A stretch of 64,000 nucleotides of DNA from Paracoccus sp. (in: a-proteobacteria) (GTDB lineage Bacteria > Pseudomonadota > Alphaproteobacteria > Rhodobacterales > Rhodobacteraceae). The notes beneath the pieces are model-generated. The model worked only from the letters and a program-made list of their open reading frames with translations, ran no database searches and was not told the origin of the DNA. Below, piece by piece: positions 51,745 to 60,336 of the stretch. The DNA is taken from NCBI RefSeq assembly GCF_030538755.1, contig NZ_JAUNTJ010000001.1:169845-233844 (forward strand), given 5' to 3'. Made by a program: the position numbers and the translations under genes. Positions within the stretch are counted from its first letter, which is position 1, and each line of letters opens with the position of its first letter.

Positions 51745-51764
51745 CTGTCACGACGGGGTGACAG
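51745..51764. promoter_or_regulatory. Inverted repeat upstream of yajC
   Basis: CTGTCAC and GTGACAG are exact complements around a 6-bp spacer. It lies in the 195-bp divergent gap between mazG and yajC, about 110 bp before yajC. It could be an operator or an RNA hairpin; the controlling protein is unknown. Confidence 0.4.
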
Positions 51765-51872
51765 ACGCGGGGTTTCCTTGCTATTGCCGCGCGCCGCGTT
51801 TAGGGTCCGCGCGGATTCTGTTGAGGGCCGGGCCGCTGGTGCCAGCCCCGTCCCATACCGAAAGGACCGTAT

Positions 51873-52205
51873 ATGTTCGTCACCCCCGCTTATGCTCAGG
51901 CCGCAGGTCAGGGCGGCGCCGGCGCTGCCTTCGCGCAGTTCATTCCGCTGATCCTGATTTTTGTCATCATGTATTTCCTGATGATCCGCCCCCAGCAAAA
52001 GCGGCTGCGCGAACATCGCGACATGGTGGCGACGCTGAAAAAAGGCGATCAGGTGGTGACTGCGGGCGGCCTGGTCGGCAAGGTTACATCCGTGCGCGAC
52101 GACGAACTTGAGGTCGAGATCGCGACCGGCGTCAAGGTGCGCGTGGTGCGCTCGACGATTTCCCAGGTCGTGAACCGGACTGCTCCGGTCGCCGCCAACA
52201 GCTGA
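51873..52205 (+). CDS. yajC: Preprotein translocase subunit YajC
   Basis: A 110-residue inner-membrane protein with a single helix (FIPLILIFVIMYFLMIRPQQ) and a cytoplasmic domain (KRLREHRDMVATLKKGDQVV, TAGGLVGKVTSVRDDELEVE). It partners SecDF. A short Ala/Gly-rich leader precedes the helix. First gene of the yajC-secD-secF set, with CGAAAGGACC upstream. Confidence 0.95.
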   Translation: MFVTPAYAQAAGQGGAGAAFAQFIPLILIFVIMYFLMIRPQQKRLREHRDMVATLKKGDQVVTAGGLVGKVTSVRDDELEVEIATGVKVRVVRSTISQVVNRTAPVAANS

Positions 52206-52230
52206 TTTAGTTTAAGGGGCGCCGCCCGCC

Positions 52231-53898
52231 ATGCTTCAGATCGACCGCTGGAAGCGCATCGTCATTTTCGGCATTTGCGCGCTTGGGTTTCTATTTGCCG
52301 CACCGAACCTGTTTTACAGCCGGGTCGAGGCGCGCAACGACGCCGCCGTGGCGATCGAACGGGCAGGGGGCGCATCGACGCCCGAGGAACAGGCCGCGCT
52401 GGCGGGCTGGCCCCGCTGGCTGCCGCGCGGGCTGGTCAGCCTTGGGCTGGACCTGCGCGGTGGCGCGCATCTGCTGGGCGAGGTTCACACCGACGAGGTG
52501 TATAAATCGCGCATGGATTCGCTGTGGCCGGAACTGCGCCGCGTGCTGACCGAACAGCGGGCCACCATCGGCGGCATCCGCCGCGTGCCCGCCCCTGACG
52601 GCGTGCTGCGCATCGAGGTGGAAAACCCCGACCAGATGCAGGCGGCGGTCACGGCGGCGCGGACGCTGGCCAACCCCATCGCCTCGCTGACCGGGGCAGG
52701 GCAGTCGGATCTGGCGGTTTCGGCGCAGGGCAATGTCCTGACCGTGCAACTGTCCGATGCCGAAAAGCGGCTGACCGACGACCGCACCATCCAGCAAAGT
52801 CTGGAAATCGTCCGCCGCCGCGTGGACGAGGTGGGCACCCGCGAACCCACCATCACCCGGCAGGGCGAAAACCGCATCGTGATTCAGGTGCCCGGCATCG
52901 GCTCGGCCGAGGAGCTTAAGGCGCTGATCGGCACCACGGCCAAGCTGACCTTCAACCCGGTCATCGGCACCGGCGTCGATGCCGCCGCCCGCCCCGGCCC
53001 CGGCAACATGATCGCGGCCGATGCGGAAAATCCGAACCTTTTCTATATGCTGGAAGAAACGCCTGTCGTGACGGGCGAACAACTGACCGACGCCATGCCG
53101 GGCACCGACCAGAACGGCGCGCCCTCGGTCGATTTCCGGTTCAATCCGCAAGGCGCGCGGGCCTTTGGCTCTTATACCGCGGCCAATGTCGGCCAGCCCT
53201 TCGCCATCGTGCTGGACGGGCAGGTGATTTCCGCCCCGGTGATCCGGCAGGCGATCACCGGCGGGTCGGGGCAGATTTCCGGCAGCATGAACTATGACGA
53301 GGCGAACCGGCTGGCGGTGCTGCTGCGCGCCGGCGCGCTGCCGGCGCAGATGACCTTTCTGGAAGAACGCACCATCGGTCCCGAACTGGGCCGCGACAGT
53401 ATCGAGGCCGGACGCCTTGGCGCCATGGTCGGCACTGTCGGCGTGATCGCCTATGTCATTGCCAGCTATGGCCTGTTCGGGGTGTTCGCCTCGGTTGCGC
53501 TGGTGGTGAATATCGTGTTGATTCTGGCGGTGATGTCGCTGATGGGGGCGACGCTGACCCTGCCGGGGATCGCCGGGATCGTGCTGACCGTGGGCATGGC
53601 CGTCGATGCCAACGTCATCATCTTCGAGCGCATCCGTGAAGAATTACGCAACGGCAAGCGGGTCGCCAGTGCGATCAGCAACGGCTTCAGCGAAGCGATG
53701 AGCGCGATCATCGACGCCAACGTGACCACCTTCATTGCCGGTATGGTGATGTTCTTTCTGGGGTCCGGTCCGGTCAAGGGCTTTGCCGTGACGCTGACCA
53801 TCGGGCTTGTCACCTCGGTCTTTACGGCGATCTTCCTGACGCGCCTGCTGATCGTGATCTGGCTGGAACGCCGCCGTCCCAAAGAACTGATCCTGTAA
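52231..53898 (+). CDS. secD: Protein translocase subunit SecD
   Basis: Uses the proton gradient to pull exported proteins on the periplasmic side. The 555-residue protein has an N-terminal helix (IVIFGICALGFLFAAPNLF), the conserved LVSLGLDLRGGAHLLGEV, a large periplasmic domain with VDEVGTREPTITRQGENRI, IVLDGQVISAPVIRQAITGG, and five C-terminal helices containing TVGMAVDANVIIFERIREEL. It lies 25 bp after yajC. Confidence 0.96.
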   Translation: MLQIDRWKRIVIFGICALGFLFAAPNLFYSRVEARNDAAVAIERAGGASTPEEQAALAGWPRWLPRGLVSLGLDLRGGAHLLGEVHTDEVYKSRMDSLWPELRRVLTEQRATIGGIRRVPAPDGVLRIEVENPDQMQAAVTAARTLANPIASLTGAGQSDLAVSAQGNVLTVQLSDAEKRLTDDRTIQQSLEIVRRRVDEVGTREPTITRQGENRIVIQVPGIGSAEELKALIGTTAKLTFNPVIGTGVDAAARPGPGNMIAADAENPNLFYMLEETPVVTGEQLTDAMPGTDQNGAPSVDFRFNPQGARAFGSYTAANVGQPFAIVLDGQVISAPVIRQAITGGSGQISGSMNYDEANRLAVLLRAGALPAQMTFLEERTIGPELGRDSIEAGRLGAMVGTVGVIAYVIASYGLFGVFASVALVVNIVLILAVMSLMGATLTLPGIAGIVLTVGMAVDANVIIFERIREELRNGKRVASAISNGFSEAMSAIIDANVTTFIAGMVMFFLGSGPVKGFAVTLTIGLVTSVFTAIFLTRLLIVIWLERRRPKELIL

Positions 53899-53910
53899 GG
53901 GGAAACACTG

Positions 53911-54885
53911 ATGGCCTTTCGTCTCAAGATTGTCCCCGAAGTCACGCATATCAACTTTTTCCGTTGGCAGTGGCTGACCTTTGGTCTGTCTGCCGTGCTG
54001 ATGGTTGCCTCGGTGATCGTGACGCTGACCATGGGGCTGAACTTTGGCATCGACTTTCGCGGCGGCACCACGATCCGCGCCGAAAGCAACACCGCCTTTG
54101 ATGTCGGCGAATACCGGCAGGTGCTGGGCGGGCTGGATCTGGGCGATGTCGCCATCACCGAGGTGTTCGACCCCACCTTCGGCCCCGACCGGCATGTGGC
54201 GCAAATCCGCATCGGCACCACAAGCGAGACCGGATCGGTCACACCCGAGGAGTTGAACATCATCGAAGCCGCCCTGAAAGAGGTGGACCCGGCGGTGCGC
54301 TTTACCGCCGTGGAATCGGTCGGCCCCAAGGTCTCGAACGAACTGATTATGACCGCGTTCAAGGCCGTGGGGGCGGCGACCATCGCCATTCTGATCTATA
54401 TCTGGCTGCGGTTCGAATGGCAGTTCGCCATCGGTGCGGTGGTGGCGCTGGTCCATGACGTGCTGCTGACCATCGGGCTGTTTTCGCTGTTCCAGATCAG
54501 GTTCGACCTGACGACCATCGCCGCGCTGCTGACGATTCTGGGCTATTCGGTGAACGATACCGTGGTGGTGTTCGACCGGCTGCGGGAAAACCTGATTAAA
54601 TACAAAACCACGCCGCTGATCGACCTGATGAACCTGACCGTCAACGAAACCCTGTCGCGCACGGTGATGACGGCGGTGACAACGGCCATCGCACTGATCG
54701 CGCTGATCGTGCTGGGCGGCGACGTGATCCGGGGCTTTGTGTTCGCGATGCTGTGGGGCGTAACGGTGGGGTGCTATTCCACCATTTATGTCGCCAAGAA
54801 CATCGTGCTGTGGACTGGCGTCAAGCGCGACTGGTCGAAAAAGCCGGTCGAGGATGGCGCGGCAAGGTTCCGGGACGCGCCCTGA
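53911..54885 (+). CDS. secF: Protein translocase subunit SecF
   Basis: Partner of SecD, 324 residues with six helices. MGLNFGIDFRGGTTI near the N-terminus, then AVVALVHDVLLTIGLFSLFQ, LLTILGYSVNDTVVVFDRLR and TVNETLSRTVMTAVTTAIAL are the conserved elements. It begins 12 bp after secD. Its TGA overlaps the ATG of the following Mth938-like gene. Confidence 0.96.
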   Translation: MAFRLKIVPEVTHINFFRWQWLTFGLSAVLMVASVIVTLTMGLNFGIDFRGGTTIRAESNTAFDVGEYRQVLGGLDLGDVAITEVFDPTFGPDRHVAQIRIGTTSETGSVTPEELNIIEAALKEVDPAVRFTAVESVGPKVSNELIMTAFKAVGAATIAILIYIWLRFEWQFAIGAVVALVHDVLLTIGLFSLFQIRFDLTTIAALLTILGYSVNDTVVVFDRLRENLIKYKTTPLIDLMNLTVNETLSRTVMTAVTTAIALIALIVLGGDVIRGFVFAMLWGVTVGCYSTIYVAKNIVLWTGVKRDWSKKPVEDGAARFRDAP

Positions 54886-55238
54886 TGCAGATCCAGCCCA
54901 CCGATTACCAAGGGGCTGTTTCGGTCGATGGCTATGGGCCGGGGTTCTTTCGTGTCGATGGGCAGGTGCTGAACGGCCCGGTTCTGGTCACGGCGACGGG
55001 CGCGCAGCCCTGGGGCGGGCTGGATGATGCGGCCCCGCTGGCCGCTTTGGCGGGTTCGGTTGATGTGCTGTTCATCGGCATGGGCGCACAGATCGCCCCC
55101 GCGCCGCGCGATCTGGTGCAACGGCTGGAAACAGCGGGGGTGATGGTCGAACCCATGACCACCCCCGCCGCCGCCCGCACCTATAACGTCACCCTGTCCG
55201 AGGGCCGCCGGGTTGCCTGCGCGCTGATCCCGGTATGA
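54885..55238 (+). CDS. Mth938-like domain protein
   Basis: A 117-residue protein with the Mth938/NDUFAF3 fold pattern: [20 protein letters not shown], a central [20 protein letters not shown] and [36 protein letters not shown]. The biochemical function of bacterial members is not settled; mitochondrial relatives assist complex I assembly. It is wedged between secF and ccmA with base-sharing overlaps at both ends, a position it also holds in related Rhodobacterales as I recall. Confidence 0.85.
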   Translation: MQIQPTDYQGAVSVDGYGPGFFRVDGQVLNGPVLVTATGAQPWGGLDDAAPLAALAGSVDVLFIGMGAQIAPAPRDLVQRLETAGVMVEPMTTPAAARTYNVTLSEGRRVACALIPV

Positions 55239-55864
55239 GCCTGCTGACCGTCACCGATCTGGCGGTTGCCCGCGGCGGGATGCGCGCGGTCGAAGGCGTC
55301 AGCTTTGCCCTGTCGGCGGGCGAGGCGCTGATCCTGCGCGGCCCGAACGGAGTCGGCAAAACCACCCTGCTGCGGACGCTCGCCGGATTGCAGCCGCCGG
55401 TCGAGGGCCAGATCACTATGCCACCGGATGCCGTGGCCTATGCGGCCCATTCCGACGGGCTGAAATCGACGCTGACGGTGGCCGAAAACCTGACTTTCTG
55501 GGCGCGGATCTTTGGCTCGGGCTATATCGAGGATGCCGTGGCGGCGATGAATCTGCCCGGCCTGACCGATCGCGCGGCGGGCAGCCTGTCGGCAGGGCAA
55601 AAGCGTCGGCTTGGGCTGGCGCGGCTGATCGTGACCGGCCGCCCGCTGTGGATTCTGGACGAACCGACCGTATCGCTGGACGCCGATTCGGTCGCCCTGT
55701 TTGCCAATGCCGTGCGCTGTCATCTGGGGCAGGGCGGAGCGGCGCTGATGGCGACTCATATCGACCTTGGCCTGCCCGATGCGCGGGTGCTGGACCTCGG
55801 CCCGTTCCGCGCCCGCCCCGGCCGCACCGCCGCGCCCGCCGGCTTTAACGAGGCGTTTGCGTGA
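55235..55864 (+). CDS. ccmA: Heme exporter ATP-binding protein CcmA
   Basis: ATPase of the CcmABC(D) complex in cytochrome c maturation, releasing heme-loaded CcmE. The 209-residue ABC protein has Walker [12 protein letters not shown], the signature [14 protein letters not shown], Walker [14 protein letters not shown] and the late His in [12 protein letters not shown] overlaps the previous stop. The gap to ccmB is longer than elsewhere in the operon and holds an inverted pair of dispersed repeats. Confidence 0.95.
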   Translation: MSLLTVTDLAVARGGMRAVEGVSFALSAGEALILRGPNGVGKTTLLRTLAGLQPPVEGQITMPPDAVAYAAHSDGLKSTLTVAENLTFWARIFGSGYIEDAVAAMNLPGLTDRAAGSLSAGQKRRLGLARLIVTGRPLWILDEPTVSLDADSVALFANAVRCHLGQGGAALMATHIDLGLPDARVLDLGPFRARPGRTAAPAGFNEAFA

Positions 55865-55876
55865 TGGCCGTTTTCA

Positions 55877-55931
55877 TGCGTATTTATGCAAACAGGAAAC
55901 ACCTGCCGCTTCCTGTTTGTCCAAATACGCA
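55877..55931. repeat. Dispersed repeat, copies 6 and 7 as an inverted pair inside the ccm operon
   Basis: A minus-oriented copy (TGCGTATTTA-TG-CAAACAGGAA, 55877-55899) faces a plus-oriented copy (GCTTCCTGTTTG-TC-CAAATACGCA, 55908-55931). The transcript can fold into a long hairpin with ~22-bp arms and a short loop between ccmA and ccmB. Confidence 0.82.
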
Positions 55932-55952
55932 TTCAACCGTGCAGGAAGCGCC

Positions 55953-56609
55953 ATGATTGCCCTGTTACGCCGTGACCTTATTCTGGCGACGCGGGCGGGC
56001 GGCGGATTTGGCCTTGGGCTGGCGTTTTTTCTGATCCTTTGCACGCTGGTTCCCTTTGGCGTCGGGCCGGGGGGCGGCACCTTGTCGCTGATCGCGCCGG
56101 GTATCCTGTGGGTCGGGGCGCTGCTGGCCTGCCTTTTGTCGCTGGACCGCATCTTTGCGCTGGATCACGAGGATGGCAGCCTTGATCTGCTGGCCACGGC
56201 GCCGATTCCGCTGGAAGGCGTCGTCGTGGTCAAGGCTCTGGCGCATTGGCTGACCACCGGCCTGCCGCTGGTGCTGGCCGCGCCGCTGTTCGGGGTGCTG
56301 CTGCATTTGCCGGCACAGGCCGTCGCGCCGCTGGTGATCTCGATGCTGGTCGGCACGCCGGCCTTGTCGATGCTGGGCGCGTTCGGGGCGGCGGTGACGG
56401 TTGGGTTGCGGCGCGGCGGCTTGCTGTTGTCACTGCTGGTTCTGCCGCTGTATATCCCGACGCTGATCTTTGGTGCCGAGGTGATCCGCCGCGGGGCAGA
56501 GGGCGGGCTGATCGCCACGCCGCTGGCATTTCTGGGGGGCATTACCGCCGCCAGCCTGGCGCTGATACCTTTCGCCGCAGCCGCCGCGCTGCGGGTCAAT
56601 CTGAAGTGA
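55953..56609 (+). CDS. ccmB: Heme exporter membrane protein CcmB
   Basis: A 218-residue polytopic membrane protein with about six helices: ALLRRDLILATRAGGGFGLG at the N-terminus, LLSLDRIFALDHEDGSLDLL, TGLPLVLAAPLFGVLLHLPA and LVLPLYIPTLIFGAEVIRRG are typical. GCAGGAAG precedes the ATG at 55953. Works with CcmA and CcmC. The frame continues 5' through the repeat pair but that part has no family match. Confidence 0.94.
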   Translation: MIALLRRDLILATRAGGGFGLGLAFFLILCTLVPFGVGPGGGTLSLIAPGILWVGALLACLLSLDRIFALDHEDGSLDLLATAPIPLEGVVVVKALAHWLTTGLPLVLAAPLFGVLLHLPAQAVAPLVISMLVGTPALSMLGAFGAAVTVGLRRGGLLLSLLVLPLYIPTLIFGAEVIRRGAEGGLIATPLAFLGGITAASLALIPFAAAAALRVNLK

Positions 56610-56651
56610 GCGAGGCTTGAGCTGCCCCGGTCCGCACGGTAGGGAATTGAC

Positions 56652-57377
56652 ATGTCGATCTGGGAATACGCCAACCCCGTCAAGTTCATGCGCACATCCG
56701 ATGTGGTGCTGCCATGGGTCGCTGCCGCCGCTGCGCTGTCGGTGGCGGGCGGGCTGATCTGGGGCTTTCTGACGCCCGAGGATTACAAGCAGGGATCGAC
56801 CGTCAAGATCATCTTTCTGCATGTGCCTGCCGCGATGATGGCGATCAATATCTGGGTGATGATGCTGGTTGCCTCGCTGATCTGGATCATCCGCCGCCAC
56901 CACGTCAGCGCGCTGGCCGCCAAGGCCGCCGCCCCCATCGGCGCGGTGATGACGCTGATTGCGCTGGCTACCGGGGCGATCTGGGGCCAGCCGATGTGGG
57001 GGACATGGTGGGAATGGGACCCGCGCCTGACCTCGTTCCTGATTCTGTTCCTGTTCTATGTCGGCTATATGGCGCTGTGGTCGGCGGTCGAAGACCCCGA
57101 CAGCGCTGCCGATCTGACCGGGGTTCTGTGCCTTGTCGGCTCGGTCTTTGCGCTGTTGTCGCGCTATGCGGTGAACTTTTGGAACCAGGGGCTGCATCAG
57201 GGCGCCAGCCTGTCGGTTGCCCCCGGCGAACGGATGAGCGCGGTTTACCGCTATCCCCTGTATCTGACGATGCTGGGCTTTTTCCTGCTGTTCGTCACCT
57301 TGCTGCTGATCCGCACCCGGACCGAAATTCGCCGTCGCCGTCTGGCGGCCCTGCAAGCGCGGGAGGCGCGTTACTGA
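56652..57377 (+). CDS. ccmC: Heme-handling protein CcmC
   Basis: Transfers heme to CcmE in the periplasm. The 241-residue membrane protein has six helices, KIIFLHVPAAMMAINIWVMM, the tryptophan-rich WWD motif WGTWWEWDPRLTSF, and FWNQGLHQGASLSV with conserved heme-ligand histidines. AGGGAATTG precedes the ATG. Its stop shares a base with the ccmD start. Confidence 0.95.
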   Translation: MSIWEYANPVKFMRTSDVVLPWVAAAAALSVAGGLIWGFLTPEDYKQGSTVKIIFLHVPAAMMAINIWVMMLVASLIWIIRRHHVSALAAKAAAPIGAVMTLIALATGAIWGQPMWGTWWEWDPRLTSFLILFLFYVGYMALWSAVEDPDSAADLTGVLCLVGSVFALLSRYAVNFWNQGLHQGASLSVAPGERMSAVYRYPLYLTMLGFFLLFVTLLLIRTRTEIRRRRLAALQAREARY

Positions 57378-57523
57378 TGATTGAACTGGGCAAATACGCC
57401 ACCACCGTTCTGGCCGCTTATGGCATATCCGTTGCGCTGCTGATCGGGATCGTCTGGCAGACCGTTGCCGCCAATGCCCGCGCCCGCGCCGCGCTGGCCG
57501 CGCAGGAGAACCGCAATGGCTAA
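57377..57523 (+). CDS. ccmD: Heme exporter small protein CcmD
   Basis: A 48-residue single-helix membrane protein (ELGKYATTVLAAYGISVALL) with a short charged tail (NARARAALAAQENRNG). CcmD stabilises the CcmABC complex and helps release holo-CcmE. It overlaps both ccmC (one base) and ccmG (eight bases). Recognised by position, length and the AAYG motif. Confidence 0.9.
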   Translation: MIELGKYATTVLAAYGISVALLIGIVWQTVAANARARAALAAQENRNG

Positions 57524-58055
57524 GGTCTCGCCGATGATGCTGCTGCCGCCCGCGATCTTTGCCGGGCTGGCGGCCTTGTTTCTGTGGGGCATGGGCCGCG
57601 ACGATCCGAATGCGCTGCCCTCGGCCTTTATCGGCCAGCCCGCGCCGGAGTTGCCGCAGACGACCCTGCCCGGCAAGACGCAGTTGACCGATGAGATGCT
57701 GCGCCAGCCCGGCGTCAAGCTGGTGAACTTTTGGGCCAGCTGGTGTCCGCCCTGCCGCGCCGAACATCCGACGCTGACCGAACTGGCCAAGACCATCCCC
57801 GTCTATGGCATCGACCTGAAAGACCCCGAGGCGAACGCCCTGCGTTTTCTGGAACAGGACGGCGATCCGTTCCACGCGATGGCCACCGATCCGAACGGGC
57901 GCGGGGCCATCGAATGGGGCGTGACCGCCCCGCCCGAGACCTTTATTCTGGATAGCGAGGGGCGGATTTTGTATCGCCACGCCGGCCCCCTGATCCGCGA
58001 GGATTATACCCAGCGGTTCCTGCCGCAACTGGAAAAGGCAATGGCGGCGGAATAG
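57516..58055 (+). CDS. ccmG: Cytochrome c biogenesis thioredoxin CcmG (DsbE/HelX)
   Basis: Keeps apocytochrome cysteines reduced for heme attachment. The 179-residue protein has an N-terminal membrane anchor (MMLLPPAIFAGLAALFLWGM), then a thioredoxin domain with VNFWASWCPPCRAEHPTL, active site WCPPC, and the family segment GAIEWGVTAPPETFILDSEG. Last gene of the ccmABCDG operon. CcmE, CcmF and CcmH are not in this window. Confidence 0.95.
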   Translation: MAKVSPMMLLPPAIFAGLAALFLWGMGRDDPNALPSAFIGQPAPELPQTTLPGKTQLTDEMLRQPGVKLVNFWASWCPPCRAEHPTLTELAKTIPVYGIDLKDPEANALRFLEQDGDPFHAMATDPNGRGAIEWGVTAPPETFILDSEGRILYRHAGPLIREDYTQRFLPQLEKAMAAE

Positions 58056-58087
58056 GGGCGATCTGGCCGGCCGCTGTCTGACAGCGA

Positions 58088-59269
58088 TTAAACGGCCAAG
58101 GCCCGTCCGGCGGCATGGCCGGATGCCCATGCCCATTGAAAGTTATACCCGCCCAGCCAGCCGGTCACATCGACGCATTCGCCGATGAAGAACAGCCCCG
58201 GAGTGCTGCGGGCCTGCATGGTTTTCGCGTCCAGATCGCGGGTGTCGATGCCGCCCAGTGTCACCTCGGCGGTGCGATAGCCCTCGGTCCCGACCGGGGT
58301 GATCTGCCAGCGATGGATGCGCGCGGCCAGCCGGTCCAGCGCGGTGTTGGGCTGATCGGCCAGACGGGCGGCGGCAAGGCCGGTTTCGGCGGCGATGGCT
58401 TGGGCCAGTCGCTCGGGCAGGTGGTGGGCCAATGCCGTTGCCACCTGCATTCGGCCCGCCCGCCCACGCTGCGTTTTCAGGTCGGCGGCAATGTCATGGC
58501 CGGGGAGCAGGTCGATGCTCAGCCCCTCGCCCGGTTGCCAATAGTTCGAGATTTGCAGGATCAGCGGCCCCGACAGCCCGCGATGTGTGAACAGCAGCGC
58601 ATCGGTAAAACCTGCGCCGCTGTGGCGGATCGCGGCATCGGTCGCCACCCCGGCCAGCGGGCGGCTGGCCTCCAGATCCTGCTGCGCAAAGGTCAGCGGC
58701 ACCAGCCCCGCGCGCGTGTCGGTGACGCGCAGCCCGAACTGCCGCGCCAGATCATAGGCCAGCCCGGTGGCACCCATCTTGGGGATGGATTTGCCGCCGG
58801 TCGCCACCACCAGCCGCGCCGCCGTGGCCGTGCCGCGCGTGGTCTGGATGCGGAAGCCGCCCGTGTCATGGCTGACCGGCCCGATGCCGGTCTCCAGCCA
58901 CAGGTCTGCCCCGGTGGCGCGGCGCAGCAGCATATCGGTGATCTGCGTGGCCTTGCCGTCGCAGAAAAGCTGCCCTTGCGTCTTTTCATGCCAGGCGATC
59001 CCGGCGCGATCCACCAGCGTCACGAATTCCTGCGGCCGGAACCCCGCAAGGGCCGAAGCGCAGAATCGCCGGTTTTCCGACAGAAACCTGTCATGCGAGG
59101 TGGCGAGGTTGGTAAAGTTGCACCGCCCCCCGCCCGAGATGCGAATCTTTTCCCCCGGCGCGCGCGCATGGTCGATCACCAGCACCCGCAACCCGCGCTG
59201 CACCGCTGTTCCGGCGCAAAACAGCCCCGCGGCCCCCGCGCCAAGTATCGCTACATCCCAATCAGCCAT
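58088..59269 (-). CDS. NAD(P)/FAD-dependent oxidoreductase, HI0933/YhiN (TIGR03862-like) family
   Basis: A 393-residue flavoprotein: N-terminal FAD motif VAILGAGAAGLFCAGTAVQR, ISGGGRCNFTNL, ATGGKSIPKMGATGLAYDLA and the C-terminal GLFFIGECVDVTGWLGGYNF with QWAWASGHAAGRA. These are the landmarks of this flavoprotein family, whose substrate is unknown in most members (some relatives reduce bile acids). Convergent with ccmG. Annotated elsewhere also as BaiN/RdsA-like. Confidence 0.88.
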   Translation of the reverse strand: MADWDVAILGAGAAGLFCAGTAVQRGLRVLVIDHARAPGEKIRISGGGRCNFTNLATSHDRFLSENRRFCASALAGFRPQEFVTLVDRAGIAWHEKTQGQLFCDGKATQITDMLLRRATGADLWLETGIGPVSHDTGGFRIQTTRGTATAARLVVATGGKSIPKMGATGLAYDLARQFGLRVTDTRAGLVPLTFAQQDLEASRPLAGVATDAAIRHSGAGFTDALLFTHRGLSGPLILQISNYWQPGEGLSIDLLPGHDIAADLKTQRGRAGRMQVATALAHHLPERLAQAIAAETGLAAARLADQPNTALDRLAARIHRWQITPVGTEGYRTAEVTLGGIDTRDLDAKTMQARSTPGLFFIGECVDVTGWLGGYNFQWAWASGHAAGRALAV

Positions 59270-59330
59270 GCCCGCGCATAGCCCCTGCGCGATGTGGCAG
59301 CAAGTCTGTCAAATTCGTCCTATTTTGGGC

Positions 59331-59359
59331 TTGCACCCCCCGATCACCCCCGCTAAAAG
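59331..59359 (+). promoter_or_regulatory. Promoter of tRNA-Gln
   Basis: TTGCAC, 17 bp, TAAAAG: 4/6 or better matches at both boxes with ideal spacing, ending 12 bp before the tRNA 5' end. Confidence 0.65.
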
Positions 59360-59371
59360 CGCCTCCACTGC

Positions 59372-59446
59372 TGGGGCGTGGCCAAGTGGTAAGGCATCGG
59401 TTTTTGGTACCGTGTACCGTAGGTTCGAATCCTACCGCCCCAGCCA
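59372..59446 (+). tRNA. tRNA-Gln (anticodon TTG)
   Basis: Acceptor arms TGGGGCG and CGCCCCA pair perfectly, followed by discriminator G and an encoded CCA. The anticodon stem CGGT/ACCG closes the loop TTTTGGT, giving anticodon TTG. The T arm GTAGG-TTCGAAT-CCTAC is canonical. Broken mobile-element genes begin shortly after it. Confidence 0.95.
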
Positions 59447-59569
59447 GTCTACTTTATCGGTGGAAATGCCAGCCATTCCCAATGGCTTAGTCGGTATGTT
59501 GATACAATTGCCTCAAGCAGATTTATGGGGCCTGACGCTAGGTCTACGCAATAGCGCGGATCAATCAAG

Positions 59570-59770
59570 AGTGCCCGCGCCTTCGCGCCCCCTCGATCCG
59601 TGGCGATGAACCGCTCCAGCATGGGCACGATCATGCCTGACGGGCTGGCCGTTCTCGCAGGCCAGCACAACGGCATAGGCGACCAGATCGCGGTGAAGCG
59701 GCGCAGGCAGTTCCACCGTCACCTTGACGAGCTTGTTGTCGGGCAGCGGGCCGAGTTTCCGTTTCGTCAT
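59570..59770 (-). pseudogene. Broken DUF2274 gene of a conjugative trb module
   Basis: AGGAGG precedes an ATG at 59770 and the frame begins TKRKLGPLPDNKLVKVTVEL then PAPLHRDLVAYAVVLA, the usual start of the small DUF2274 protein found after trbI. Around 59635 the match jumps to another frame (PSGMIVPMLERFIATDRGGA), showing a frameshift with a small deletion. The original C-terminus is replaced by unrelated sequence. Non-functional remnant. Confidence 0.75.
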
Positions 59771-59772
59771 GG

Positions 59773-60200
59773 TCAACCTCCTGCCGCGTCTAACACAAGG
59801 TCGCGGGTCACGATGATCCTGACCGGGAAGCCGGGCCGGATGGTGAGCGTCGGCGCAACCTGCAACTGGCGCTGGACGATCTGCTGGCCCGCCTGATTGA
59901 CAATAACAATATCCTGTGGCCCATCGCGGATGGCACGAATAAGCCGGTCTTCGTCGCTGGTCGCAAGCTCTGTGCCCATGCCAAGCAGCGTGGACAGCCC
60001 TGCGGCCTTCATCAGATCCTGCCAGTGATAATCGACGCCATTCTCAAGACCGGCGTAGCCGCTGGCGTCTGCGCCCGGCAGGTGCTCCAGAACGGTGGAA
60101 CGGCCCGCCCGGCAGGATCACGAGCAGCGAACCGGTGAGGCTGTCATATACGTTCTTCGTCACCTGCACGGCGATCTGGCCCGGAAGGTTGGAACGGATG
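59773..60200 (-). pseudogene. trbI: trbI fragment (C-terminal part, frameshifted)
   Basis: The C-terminal ~120 residues of a TrbI/VirB10-type conjugation protein: PGADASGYAGLENGVDYHWQ, DLMKAAGLSTLLGMGTELAT and QIVQRQLQVAPTLTIRPGFP then VRIIVTRDLVLDAAGG. Further upstream QVTKNVYDSLTGSLLVI is in another frame with an internal deletion. The N-terminal membrane anchor and most of the gene are gone. It is followed directly by the DUF2274 remnant, the natural trb order. Confidence 0.8.
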
Positions 60201-60336
60201 TTCGGGCTTCCTGCGGGTGGGAACGCCGCCCTTGCCCTCGTCCTTGTCCTGCCTGAAGCATTTCGGTTTGAACTTGGATCGCAAGGGATTCCCATGACGG
60301 TTGATCTGTGATTCGTCGTGTTCAGGAAGGTGTGTC

